Shown here: in pieces, positions 6,846 through 15,884 of the stretch | Numbering within the stretch: the stretch's first letter is position 1 | Layout: every line of letters begins with the position of its first letter | Position numbers and translations under genes: made by a program | Source of the DNA: Clostridiales bacterium | GTDB taxonomy: Bacteria; Bacillota; Clostridia; Christensenellales; CAG-314 | NCBI GenBank assembly: GCA_022508375.1 | Contig: JAFLVJ010000003.1 | Coordinates: 1 to 64,000, forward strand | DNA: 64,000 nucleotides | Reading direction: 5' to 3' | The notes under the pieces: generated by a model | The model's database searches: none | Told to the model about the DNA's origin: nothing | Seen by the model: the letters and a program-made list of their open reading frames with translations, nothing else

Positions 6846-9800
6846 TTATGCTAAAGATATTCTGTCCGAAACTGAGCGCAACAAAATTCCCTTTTGTTCA
6901 CCGTAAGAAATACAGTCGCGTGTAAAGATAGTAAACTTTTCACTCGGACGCAACTTCAACGTATTTAGTAAAATAGATATGAGTTCATCCAGATATATAC
7001 TGACACGCTCTTCCAAAATTGCCTTTGTCATGGACACAATTTCAAACGGAGTAAAGTCTGTTTCCGACTTGCGAAGCACAACACCGCTCTCCACACGGAA
7101 CTTGCCAATAGATAGCGCGCTGTCCTTTTTGTACAAATAATCTACTCCGAATACGCGTTCTTTAGAAAATGCACACGCATCAATCAGAGCGTCAAGCCGA
7201 GCGTCAATTCGCGAACCTGACTTAGTTATGCCGAAACTGTTGAGACATCTCGTCTTCAAAAAAGTTCGTGAAATAGGTTCCTCGATTGCCACTATTTGCT
7301 TTAGGCGGTTCATGATTTCCGTATCATTGTCGCCACCGGTGATAAATGTTGCAACCTGTGCGTCGTCCGTTTTGAGCGCCTTGTACGTCTTGCCGTACTT
7401 CGCCAACCAGTTTGCACTTCTCTTTTCCGCGCCTGTCAGCTTGTCCAATGTTTCCTTAATGCGCTTGATTTCACGTTTGGGATTGTTGAAGTAGTTGACA
7501 CAGTTTACGCGCAAAACGTTCCAGTTAGCACGCTTTAAAGTCTGTACTTGCAATATATTTTTGTCTTTTACCGAGAATTTGTCCGTTGCGTCGCTTACAA
7601 TTGCCAAGATAAAGTCATGCTTGTTTCTTGGGTCGATGACTGCAACGTCAATCTTGAAGTCAGAGGCACCGACATCTACACGACTGTCGTAGCCGTACCC
7701 CTTAAGTTCCTTAGCAATGTATTTGCCAATTCCCGCTGCATCAGCCGAAAGAGTAGGCTTGGCGGCAAGCGTCGTCCTACCCTTCTCGGCAAATTCGAGA
7801 AATGCCTTGAGTCCTGCAACGCCCTTCGACGAAACCTTGGCAAGGTTAATCATGCCTGAAGTCATGGATGAGAATATAACCATTTCCTCCCGCGCACGCG
7901 AAACTGCAACGTTTAGTCTGCGCCAACCACCTGAGTGATTGAGCGGACCGAAGTTCAAAGACACCTTACCTGCAGCATCGGGGCCGTAGCAAACTGAGAA
8001 CAGTATCACGTCGCGCTCGTCACCCTGAACGTTTTCGAGGTTTTTGACAAACAACGGTTCTTCCCTGTCGTAAGCAACGTTTTCCAATTTTTTGGAGGCG
8101 ATTGTCTTGGTGAGCAACTTCTCAATATCACTTTGCTGCGCACCGGAGAATGTTACGATACCCATGCTCGAACGGCTTAAAACAGGATCCTTGAGCCTAC
8201 GCACTACTTCGGCTACCAGTGCTTCCGACTCCTTACGGTTGCGCTTTGTAAAGCCTCGGTCGTAGGTACCGTCCACCTGTACCAATCGTACCTTGCTTTG
8301 AATAGCGTCGGGAGAGGGGAAAGTGCAAAGGCGGTTGCCGTAATACATACTGTTAGAGAAAGCAATTAAGGATTCATGCTTACTGCGATAGTGCCATCTC
8401 AAATGCCGCTCGGGCATACCAAGCGCAAGACATTCGTCTAAGATGCTTTCGAGGTCTTCGTTTTCAAGGTTGTCCTCATCGACATATCCCGAATGGAAAA
8501 ACGACGTAGGTGGCAACTGCTTGGGATCGCCGACAATGATGGCGGCCTTTGCGCGCGCAATTGAACCGATTGCCTCGGCAGTGTTCATCTGGGACGCCTC
8601 GTCGAATATGACGAGGTCGAACAAATTGGCCTCAGGCTTGAGATACTGCGCCACAGTGACGGGACTCATGAGCATACACGGACTGATCTTTTGAATAAGT
8701 TCGGGAATCTCCGAGAACATAGACCGAAGCGCCACACCACGCAGGTTGCTCTTGGCATGATGTTTGAAGGAGGCAACCTCCAAACTGATACTTCCTTCGC
8801 AGTCCTCTGCCGGCAAACGGGATATGAGGTCACTTCGTATCTTTTGACGCGTAATGCGCGAAAACTCCTCCCACGCAATGCGGAATTTTTCCACGGTATC
8901 TTCGAGAGTGCCGACCGTCATTCGTGACAGTTCGGGATCTGCGGGAATGTTGATTTCCAAAAAGTTTTTGTAAACGTTCTTTTCAAAGCCGGAAAGGATA
9001 TTTTCGCCAGTGAGTTTGCCTTCCTCGAGTGCTTCCGTAACGAATGTACAGCCAAGTTCCCTCAGTCTTTCCCTTGTCTGACGGTACATGCACCAGTTGG
9101 CAAGCATATCAATGTTGTCAATCAGTGTGCCTGCCTTGAGCGAATAGTAATCGAGTACGTCCTCTTGGGTAAGCTTGGATTTGTCGCCGTTTGTAATTTC
9201 AATAAAACGCTCCTGCGCGTGGAAGAAAGCATCAACAGCCTTGATATATCCGTCCAAGATTGGCAACGTGTAGCCACTTTGCGAGCGCATACACATTCCG
9301 TTAAAAGCGTCGGGATTGTAGTCCATGAACGTTGTGGCGCTTAGCTCGTGCAATGCGTACAAATCACGCAAAAACTCCTCCCTGCGCTTGAAAACGATAT
9401 CGTTGTTTCTGTCGCAGAAATTCTTGGATATGCTAACGCTCTTGATACGCTCAATAGAGTCGTAAATATCAACGACAGTCTGCAAAAACTTCCTTTCGTC
9501 ATCTTCGGAAATGGGACGCACCGCCACCTTGGAGAGTTTTTTCAATATCTTCATCGCTGTGGCGTTTAGACGGTAATCACCGCCTTCGTCAAGTACTTTT
9601 TTAACCTCGGAATACTCCTTGCCTACATCTACAAGACTCTTGAAATGCTTGTAGTAGTACTTGAGGCAATCGTCAAGGCGCCTGTTCGCGTTGTAGAAAA
9701 CGTAAAACTGCTCTTCGGTTATACCGGCAAAATATTTGCCATACGCACCATTAGAAAGATTGCGCGCAATTGTAGCAATGTTCTCCAATTTCTTTTGCGT

Positions 9801-12452
9801 GATTGTAGATATCTTTTGACGGTAAAACTCCAAAAACAGCGCAAGAAAGCCCTTTAAATGCTTTATCTCTGCAATCATTACCTGACAAGAACAAAAGATG
9901 CGATCTCTCAGCTCCTGTGAGTAATCCAGTACGTTGACGTTATCGAATGGCGAATTATGTACACCGCCACACTCTTTTGCAGCGGCCGCCGCTGTCAAGA
10001 TACGATTGCGACACTCCGATAATCTACGCTCGTCCAACGAATCGTAAAACGTGCTTTCGATACCAAGTACGTCGGGGGCGTCCTTGTTTTTGAGGTAGGC
10101 AAGGATAGCTTGATAAACGGATATTCCCAAGCGACGTTTTTTGTGCAGGGCAAGCATTGGACGAATAAGCTCGTCACGAAGGGAAAGTATCTCATCTGCT
10201 CTCGCAATAAACTCCGTTACAGGTTCTTCCTTAGCAAGAGCAAGCGTCGTTTCCATGCGACGCAATACGTCCGACTTGTCCGTCTTGTTGGAATGTAATT
10301 CCAAACAGAACTCACCAATACCAAGGTTATCCAAACGCTTTTTGACTACGTCAAGCGCTGCCTTTTTTTCCGCTACGAACAGTACTCGCTTACCGTCCTC
10401 GACGGCGTTGGCAATGATATTGGTAATGGTCTGACTTTTACCCGTTCCGGGCGGACCGTGCAACACGAAGCTTGCACCCGCACGGGACAAAGCAATTGCC
10501 GAATATTGCGAACTATCCGCAGGTAATGGGATAAGCGTACCGACAGGGTCACCTTCGTCTTCTTCCTTGACGTCAGGATATCCAACGTACTCCATACGTC
10601 CCTTCAAAAGAGCACTAACTACGGCGTTATCCTTTAAATCGTCGAAATGTGCGTGCAAATCGTGCCACATCAGGTAGCGCTGGAAGGAGAAAGTTGCTAA
10701 ATATACGTCCTTAACAACCGCCCACCCCTTCATTGTAGCCGTTTCAGCAAGCACCATTGCTAGAATCTCGGATATCTTGAGCGCGGAAATATCACCGCCA
10801 AGTCCGCGGATATCGATGTTGAACTCCTGCTTCAAATATTCGAGCAGAGTGGAGTTGACAAAGTATTCCTCCTCGGCGCCTTCCACTGAGAAATCCTCGC
10901 CGCCCTTTGCACGCTTGATTCCGACAGGAACAAGTACAAGCGGAGCGTATTTGGGATGTCCGTCCTCTTTGCTGAGGTACTTCAAAAAGCCCATTGCAAG
11001 ATACAGAATCTTGGCGCCCGTCTCCTCGTCCGCTTCCCTGTTTTTGCGAAGGAGCCAGCGCGCGGTTTCCGACACCGTTTCCTTATCGGCATACACTCTT
11101 AACAGTTTCTTTTTCTGCTCCAGTTCGATAAGTTCCTTTGCAGCAGCATTGGGTTCACTGCCGAATGGCTCCACCGTTTCCGTACCCGCCTTTAAGCGCA
11201 TTTCGCCAATGTCGGCAAATCGGGCGTAAAACGAGTCCACGTCCGAACAGCATATATGTAACGCGTTTTTGCCGTAGAAATTAAGTAACGTGTTTTTGCC
11301 CGTCAGGTCTAAAAGTCTGCGTTCCCATTGACCGTTTTTGGAAGGTTTACCCTCCAACTTTATCTTTTTGTATTCCTTGAGGGGTGTTGGCGCGTTGTCG
11401 TCGGATGAGTCCGTTTCGCTGATGAGTTCATAGCCGCGAACGCCCTTCCCGCGCAGAGGCAACGGGTTTATTCCCGCCATACGGCAACGGCGAATATCCA
11501 CGAAATACTCGTAATAGCCGCCCTTCAATTTGTCCGCAAAGTGCTTTTCCGAAGGCGTGAACGCCACACTCTTTGTACCGAACAGATCCTCGATATCGAA
11601 AAAGCACAAATTGTTAATTCCGTCCGTGACGTACTTGGCAACAATATCCACGTCGTCCGTCACGGTATCCAAAAAACATGTTTCGTATAGCCACACGCCC
11701 ACCGCAACGGAGTTTTTGCCAAGGGCAATAACGGGATGCAGTCGCGCTGCTTCAAGACATGCCGCAACGTAAACGGCAAGCTCCAAACTATCCGCCTGTC
11801 GCGACGTATAGACTGATTCCGAACCGACAGCACATACGGGAACGGTAAGATCGGTTTTGCCGGTCTTGGTAATAGCAAGATTTTTTACCGAGGCATATAC
11901 CGCCGCCATGATTTGTCGAACGGTGTTTTTGTCTGCACCGGTGTATCCGCTAAATTCGATTTCCGCGTTCCATTTCTTGAGCCTTTTGCCCGCCTCGGTC
12001 AAGATACGTTGTCTGTCGGCAAGACGCGGACGGACAAATCCTGCAAGTCGCTCGGCATTGCCCTCCACTCCTTCCCAATAGTCATAGGGAAGTGCCGTGA
12101 CGGTATCATCCTTCTTGACAAGTTTCTTGCCCTTTTCGTCAAAGACCACCACCTCGAAAGGAACATCCTTGACGTCCATGTTTTCAGCAAGAAAAAGTGG
12201 CGAAAATACTCCCTCGGCGGTTACTTCCACCGCGCTTTCAAATGGAACGTTTATTTGCGTTTCGTAAGGAACGATTAGTCCCTCCTTGTCACTGATTGTA
12301 ACCTTCAGTTCGACAGCTTCGGTGTACGCGTTTTTGACCTGAACGGTAATTGGCGTACGCATTGCGTAGTCAATATATCCCACGCACTTGGGCGCGCGCA
12401 AGATTAATTCGACCTTGTCGTGAAGTGTATTTTTTGTTTTACTGCCTGCCAT
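6846..12452 (-). CDS. DUF4011-type superfamily I helicase with C-terminal nuclease-like domain
   Basis: A 1,868-residue protein. The DUF4011 block is near residue 400 (RRLLDLTGKNTLLNF). Superfamily I helicase motifs follow: Walker A GPPGTGKSQT (about 662-671), Walker B/II FDEASQ (about 1285), motif III GDPKQLPP (about 1311), WHYRSKHESLIAFSN, and VAVSRAREEM (about 1519). After these comes a Vsr/PD-(D/E)xK-like segment (VGASDFKIDVAVIDP, then ILAIVSD where related proteins have IECDG) and a DUF3320-like C-terminus. Relatives are fused helicase-nucleases, some placed in anti-phage defence surveys; a defence role here is inference. Start is the ATG at 12452 behind AGGAGG; an upstream extension of 27 residues lacks a ribosome site. 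Transcribed alone. Confidence 0.85.
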   Translation of the reverse strand: MAGSKTKNTLHDKVELILRAPKCVGYIDYAMRTPITVQVKNAYTEAVELKVTISDKEGLIVPYETQINVPFESAVEVTAEGVFSPLFLAENMDVKDVPFEVVVFDEKGKKLVKKDDTVTALPYDYWEGVEGNAERLAGFVRPRLADRQRILTEAGKRLKKWNAEIEFSGYTGADKNTVRQIMAAVYASVKNLAITKTGKTDLTVPVCAVGSESVYTSRQADSLELAVYVAACLEAARLHPVIALGKNSVAVGVWLYETCFLDTVTDDVDIVAKYVTDGINNLCFFDIEDLFGTKSVAFTPSEKHFADKLKGGYYEYFVDIRRCRMAGINPLPLRGKGVRGYELISETDSSDDNAPTPLKEYKKIKLEGKPSKNGQWERRLLDLTGKNTLLNFYGKNALHICCSDVDSFYARFADIGEMRLKAGTETVEPFGSEPNAAAKELIELEQKKKLLRVYADKETVSETARWLLRKNREADEETGAKILYLAMGFLKYLSKEDGHPKYAPLVLVPVGIKRAKGGEDFSVEGAEEEYFVNSTLLEYLKQEFNIDIRGLGGDISALKISEILAMVLAETATMKGWAVVKDVYLATFSFQRYLMWHDLHAHFDDLKDNAVVSALLKGRMEYVGYPDVKEEDEGDPVGTLIPLPADSSQYSAIALSRAGASFVLHGPPGTGKSQTITNIIANAVEDGKRVLFVAEKKAALDVVKKRLDNLGIGEFCLELHSNKTDKSDVLRRMETTLALAKEEPVTEFIARADEILSLRDELIRPMLALHKKRRLGISVYQAILAYLKNKDAPDVLGIESTFYDSLDERRLSECRNRILTAAAAAKECGGVHNSPFDNVNVLDYSQELRDRIFCSCQVMIAEIKHLKGFLALFLEFYRQKISTITQKKLENIATIARNLSNGAYGKYFAGITEEQFYVFYNANRRLDDCLKYYYKHFKSLVDVGKEYSEVKKVLDEGGDYRLNATAMKILKKLSKVAVRPISEDDERKFLQTVVDIYDSIERIKSVSISKNFCDRNNDIVFKRREEFLRDLYALHELSATTFMDYNPDAFNGMCMRSQSGYTLPILDGYIKAVDAFFHAQERFIEITNGDKSKLTQEDVLDYYSLKAGTLIDNIDMLANWCMYRQTRERLRELGCTFVTEALEEGKLTGENILSGFEKNVYKNFLEINIPADPELSRMTVGTLEDTVEKFRIAWEEFSRITRQKIRSDLISRLPAEDCEGSISLEVASFKHHAKSNLRGVALRSMFSEIPELIQKISPCMLMSPVTVAQYLKPEANLFDLVIFDEASQMNTAEAIGSIARAKAAIIVGDPKQLPPTSFFHSGYVDEDNLENEDLESILDECLALGMPERHLRWHYRSKHESLIAFSNSMYYGNRLCTFPSPDAIQSKVRLVQVDGTYDRGFTKRNRKESEALVAEVVRRLKDPVLSRSSMGIVTFSGAQQSDIEKLLTKTIASKKLENVAYDREEPLFVKNLENVQGDERDVILFSVCYGPDAAGKVSLNFGPLNHSGGWRRLNVAVSRAREEMVIFSSMTSGMINLAKVSSKGVAGLKAFLEFAEKGRTTLAAKPTLSADAAGIGKYIAKELKGYGYDSRVDVGASDFKIDVAVIDPRNKHDFILAIVSDATDKFSVKDKNILQVQTLKRANWNVLRVNCVNYFNNPKREIKRIKETLDKLTGAEKRSANWLAKYGKTYKALKTDDAQVATFITGGDNDTEIMNRLKQIVAIEEPISRTFLKTRCLNSFGITKSGSRIDARLDALIDACAFSKERVFGVDYLYKKDSALSIGKFRVESGVVLRKSETDFTPFEIVSMTKAILEERVSIYLDELISILLNTLKLRPSEKFTIFTRDCISYGEQKGILLRSVSDRISLA

Positions 12453-12504
12453 AATCCTCCTATAACAAGTACAGATAATATACTTACATATATTGCTACA
12501 ACAA

Positions 12505-12533
12505 ATTATACTATTTTTATTAGATAATTGCAA
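12505..12533 (-). promoter_or_regulatory. Promoter of the large helicase gene
   Basis: TTGCAA (12528-12533), 17-bp spacer, TATAAT (12505-12510) on the minus strand, about 50 nt before the start codon. Confidence 0.65.
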
Positions 12534-12564
12534 GTTTCAGAGCGGGGGAAACATAATCTTTGCA

Positions 12565-12593
12565 ACAAAAAAGCACTCCATAAGAAGTGCCTT
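12565..12593 (-). terminator. Duplicated tRNA terminator
   Basis: GCACT and AGTGC flank CCATAAGA and are followed on the minus strand by six T. It is a diverged copy of the terminator at 12775-12800 and ends the decayed tRNA copy. Confidence 0.7.
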
Positions 12594-12770
12594 TGGTGCT
12601 GGTGAAGAGAATACTCCGTTCGCGTTGCTCTCTTCGTGACGTTCGACGCGTTGCGTCTCGGTTGAGCGAACTCCCGACCTAGTGCTTAGCCGAGCGTAGC
12701 GAACGCCAACCGCCTTGCGCGGTTATTACGAATCAATCCTTGTGTAGAGCAAGTGATTCGTAATCTTTGC
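12594..12770 (-). pseudogene. Decayed tandem copy of tRNA-Thr with two inserts
   Basis: Three pieces match the intact tRNA at 12802-12877. The 3' acceptor and T-arm half with CCA is at 12594-12612, the variable and T-stem piece (CGAACTCCCGACCTAGTG on the plus strand) at 12667-12684, and part of the anticodon arm (ATTACGAATCA) at 12725-12735. They are separated by about 54 bp and 40 bp of unrelated GC-rich sequence with internal inverted repeats. At 12744-12764 a piece of the D and anticodon arms lies in the reverse orientation. With its own terminator copy, the unit forms a direct duplication with a period of about 207 bp. It cannot fold as a tRNA. Confidence 0.75.
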
Positions 12771-12774
12771 AACA

Positions 12775-12800
12775 AAAAAAGCACTTCCCACGAAGTGCTT
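12775..12800 (-). terminator. tRNA-Thr terminator
   Basis: AAGCACTTC pairs with GAAGTGCTT around CCAC and is followed on the minus strand by a run of seven T, directly after the tRNA 3' end. Confidence 0.88.
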
Positions 12801-12801
12801 T

Positions 12802-12877
12802 TGGTGCTGGTGAAGAGAATCGAACTCCCGACCTAGTGATTACGAATCACTTGCTCTACCGACTGAGCCACACCAGC
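12802..12877 (-). tRNA. tRNA-Thr (anticodon CGT)
   Basis: Reading the minus strand: acceptor stem GCTGGTG / CACCAGC, D arm GCTC-AGTCGGTA-GAGC, anticodon stem AGTGA / TCACT around loop TTCGTAA (anticodon CGT, reads ACG), a five-base variable region, T arm GGGAG-TTCGATT-CTCTT, and an encoded CCA. All standard tRNA positions are filled. It is a single tRNA with its own terminator, and a broken copy lies immediately downstream. The remaining stretch 12878-12983 is AT-rich and holds no gene I can support. Confidence 0.97.
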
Positions 12878-12983
12878 GCATATTTATTTGACCTAAAAGA
12901 GTATATCAAAAAAAGCGTTAAAAGTCAAAGGGAATAACAATATTTTATAAATAAATTTGCAACAAATAAAACAACATTATACT

Positions 12984-13017
12984 AAAACCACCCGAGGAAA
13001 CTTCCTCGGGTGGTTTT
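12984..13017 (-). terminator. Terminator of the lipoprotein cluster
   Basis: AAAACCACCCGAGGAA pairs with TTCCTCGGGTGGTTTT, one of the strongest hairpins in the window. It lies about 20 bp after the stop of the gene at 13038-15803. No other terminator was seen between the three lipoprotein genes. Confidence 0.9.
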
Positions 13018-13037
13018 GTTTAGATCAAAGATTTACA

Positions 13038-15803
13038 TTAAGCTCTTGTACAGGGGTGATTGTATCCAAATGAATCACCATATTCGTCAGAGAGAGTAAG
13101 TGTATTTCCATCTTCAGAAAGTGTACCTGTCCAATCTTCCCAATCGTATCTGAAAGAAACATTTGTTCCGTCAAACTCGTATTCGACTGTTGTCGTACCA
13201 TTGATAGTTACATTTCCGTTGCCATCGAACTCAAATGTCCAGCTTTCAAAAACCCATTTGCCTTTGAGTGCGTCGCCAGATTCTTCACCATCTTGCTTTG
13301 TGTAAGTTTCTGTGCTTGTTGCATAAGTGTAATCCTCATCCATGTCATCCCAACCTGTCATGTAGGTGTGAACAATCTGAAGTTGTCCATTAACGATTGT
13401 TACAGTAAAGGTATAGGTATTATTAGGATAAGCACCTAGGCTTGACTTAGCTATAAATGTGAGCGTAGCCTCATCCTTCACAGTTAAAGCATATGATTGT
13501 CCATTGTAGCTGATTGTCTTTGCAGCGTAATCAATTACAACAGTGCTACCACTTTCACTTTTCCATGTACCATTAAACGGATTCTCTACACCACCTTGCT
13601 TTGTGTAGGTTTCTGTTTGAGGATATGCTTCCATTCCCTCACCGTATTCGTCGAGTGCATTGTAAGCATACGTAATAACAATTGTGTTGCCGTTCAAAGT
13701 TACAGTGAATGTAATTATTTCATCCTTGTTGAAACTACGTGCGTCAGTACCTTCAAATGTGAATGATGTTGCTTCGTAGCCTTTGATGATTGCGTGATCT
13801 TTTCCCTTGTAGTTGATGGTCATTTCAGCAAGATCGATTACCACTTCGTTTCCTTCATCATCTTGCCATTCACCTTCAAAGTCATCGGAAGGATCAACAG
13901 CAGGTGTGTAACCTTCGAGGATATACGTATATCCGTTTGTGCTTGTTCCCGTAGCGCTGACAATAATCTTGCCGCCATCCTTGAGCGTATATTGACCATT
14001 GTAACTTGCTTGGCAATTGACAACTGTCATTGTTGTTCCACTAATTGTGTAGGAACCGATATAGCGAGAACCGCCGTTGTACATGTGTACGAAATCGCCA
14101 AATCCGGTAAGAACAATTTGATAAATTTGTGTGGAAGATAATTCGTAAACAAACTTACCTTCATTGCCGTCCTTTGCAAGAACTGTGTAGGTTCCGTTTT
14201 CGGAATTAAGTTCGTATGCTGCGGAATAGTCATCAACATTGAGGATGTGACCGTTTACGTAAACGTAGGTAAATTCGTCTTCGCCAAGCGTTGCATTGCC
14301 GAAACCGTCAAGAACAAGGTCGGCTTGTCCGTCAAGCGTGTAGGTGCCTGCTTCGTCACCGGCAAAGGCAAATCCGCCTGCGCTAAGTTTTACAGTGAAA
14401 GGCTCCTTGCCTTCAATGTTGATTGTAATGATTTCGCCTGCTGCGAGTGTACCTTCAACTGTTGCAATGTTGTATTCGCCGGCAGCTGTTTTGTAAACGA
14501 TAACTTGACCGTCATCCGTTGTGTAAACGTACAGATAATTAGTTCCACCGCTGGCTGGGCTGTTGGTATAGCTTTTACCTGACGTTGACTTTACATACAT
14601 ACCTGCGTGAGCGCTACCAAGATTGATAACAAGGATACCGTCTTTCAAAGATACGTTTTCAATTTCGGTAATTTCGGTATCACCGGAATGTGCAAAGTAT
14701 TCAATGGTATAGCTTTCGCCGTTAGCGTAAAGTCTTGCATACGCACCGAGAGTGGGAATTGCGCCACCTTCTACGATTTCCATTTTATTGCTACCGTCGC
14801 GGTATATACCGCCAATACCGGTCAGTTCGCCCTTGGTGAGAACGTAAGTTTCGCTTACCAAATCCTCGTATTCGTCGTATCCAACGAATACAACAGTCAT
14901 CGTGTTAAGTTCGATTGAAAGTGTCCAGTCCTTTCTGCTGAAGGCCATTCCTTCGCCAACAGTTACCTTGCCGTCTTCGTAGAAGAAACCGTAAGATTCA
15001 CCGTCAATGAAAACCTTGTTGTCGGCTGTAAATGCAATCATCTTGTGGTTTTCGGTGTCGAACCAAGAACCAACGTAGCTGTCGCGACCAACGTAAGTGC
15101 TGTAGTACGTTACGTCCGCTGTGATAGCTGCGCCTGCAACTGCCTTGACGCCATCGGCTGTGTACCAACCTTGAGCAACCTTATCGGCAACTTCATCTTG
15201 CGCGGGGATATCCGATGCAGCAAGCGTTCCGCCCACCTTTGCAACGTCAACCGTCTTGACTACGGTTTCACCGTTCATGAAGGTAACAACGTAAGCTTCC
15301 TTGATGAACTTGGCTGTGTACGTTACGTCTGCAGTTACGGGAGCCGTTTCAACAAATTCGTTACCATTTGCGTCGTACCAACCTTCGAACACGTAAATGT
15401 TGCTTACCGGCGTAGGATCGCTTGGAAGATCATTTGCAGGGATAGTTGTACCGTAGGTGATAGTAACTTCCTTGACAGTTGTGTCGTTTGCAACGAACTT
15501 TACAGTTACCAATGCATCCTTGAACTTAGCCTCAGCAGTTACGTTCTCCGTGGGAGTGTAGCCTGCTTCAACCTTGGTTGTGCCAACGTACCACCCATCA
15601 AATACCTTGCCTGTGGGGGCAGTGGGAGCCGCAGGAATATCGGCAGCTGCAAGGGCGTTGCCCTCTTCAACTTCAACTTCCTTGACAATTTCGTCACCGT
15701 TCTTAAATGTAACTGTATAAGATGCTTTGCATGCTGCAAGCACGCCAACGATGCTTACAAGTACGAAAAGAAAAGTGACAAAAACAATTAGTTTCTTTTT
15801 CAT
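13038..15803 (-). CDS. Surface lipoprotein with InlB-type repeats and beta-barrel-like modules (921 aa)
   Basis: A signal peptide ends in the lipobox LAAC with cysteine 25, so the protein should be lipid-anchored on the outer face of the membrane. Residues about 28-240 hold three Listeria-Bacteroides (InlB B) repeats, each ending in the GWY motif (VFDGWYVGTTKVEAGYTPTE; VFEGWYDANGNEF; AQGWYTADGVK). The rest is a string of small beta-rich modules that start with a G-x-W strand (YVGSWFDTENHK, FEGEWQDDEGNEVVIDL, FNGTWKSESGSTVVIDYA, LKGKWVFESWTFEF), reminiscent of lipocalin-like domains. AAGGAG lies ahead of the ATG. It is the last gene of a three-lipoprotein cluster with shared architecture. Ligand and role are unknown; adhesion or glycan binding is possible. 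Confidence 0.8.
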   Translation of the reverse strand: MKKKLIVFVTFLFVLVSIVGVLAACKASYTVTFKNGDEIVKEVEVEEGNALAAADIPAAPTAPTGKVFDGWYVGTTKVEAGYTPTENVTAEAKFKDALVTVKFVANDTTVKEVTITYGTTIPANDLPSDPTPVSNIYVFEGWYDANGNEFVETAPVTADVTYTAKFIKEAYVVTFMNGETVVKTVDVAKVGGTLAASDIPAQDEVADKVAQGWYTADGVKAVAGAAITADVTYYSTYVGRDSYVGSWFDTENHKMIAFTADNKVFIDGESYGFFYEDGKVTVGEGMAFSRKDWTLSIELNTMTVVFVGYDEYEDLVSETYVLTKGELTGIGGIYRDGSNKMEIVEGGAIPTLGAYARLYANGESYTIEYFAHSGDTEITEIENVSLKDGILVINLGSAHAGMYVKSTSGKSYTNSPASGGTNYLYVYTTDDGQVIVYKTAAGEYNIATVEGTLAAGEIITINIEGKEPFTVKLSAGGFAFAGDEAGTYTLDGQADLVLDGFGNATLGEDEFTYVYVNGHILNVDDYSAAYELNSENGTYTVLAKDGNEGKFVYELSSTQIYQIVLTGFGDFVHMYNGGSRYIGSYTISGTTMTVVNCQASYNGQYTLKDGGKIIVSATGTSTNGYTYILEGYTPAVDPSDDFEGEWQDDEGNEVVIDLAEMTINYKGKDHAIIKGYEATSFTFEGTDARSFNKDEIITFTVTLNGNTIVITYAYNALDEYGEGMEAYPQTETYTKQGGVENPFNGTWKSESGSTVVIDYAAKTISYNGQSYALTVKDEATLTFIAKSSLGAYPNNTYTFTVTIVNGQLQIVHTYMTGWDDMDEDYTYATSTETYTKQDGEESGDALKGKWVFESWTFEFDGNGNVTINGTTTVEYEFDGTNVSFRYDWEDWTGTLSEDGNTLTLSDEYGDSFGYNHPCTRA

Positions 15804-15884
15804 AGTTTTTCTCCTTTTAAATATATTTTACACCGTAATTAGCCAATCAAGCTATACGATATAATATCGATTTGAAATAATATA

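Noticed and set aside
12613-12760. Possible attachment site or integrated element at tRNA-Thr
   Set aside because: No integrase, no phage genes and no second flanking copy of the tRNA 3' end beyond the local tandem duplication.
15045-15791. Plus-strand open frame of 248 codons opposite the first lipoprotein gene
   Set aside because: It lies wholly within a lipoprotein gene on the other strand and has Cys-rich, low-quality composition with no SD. Shadow frame.
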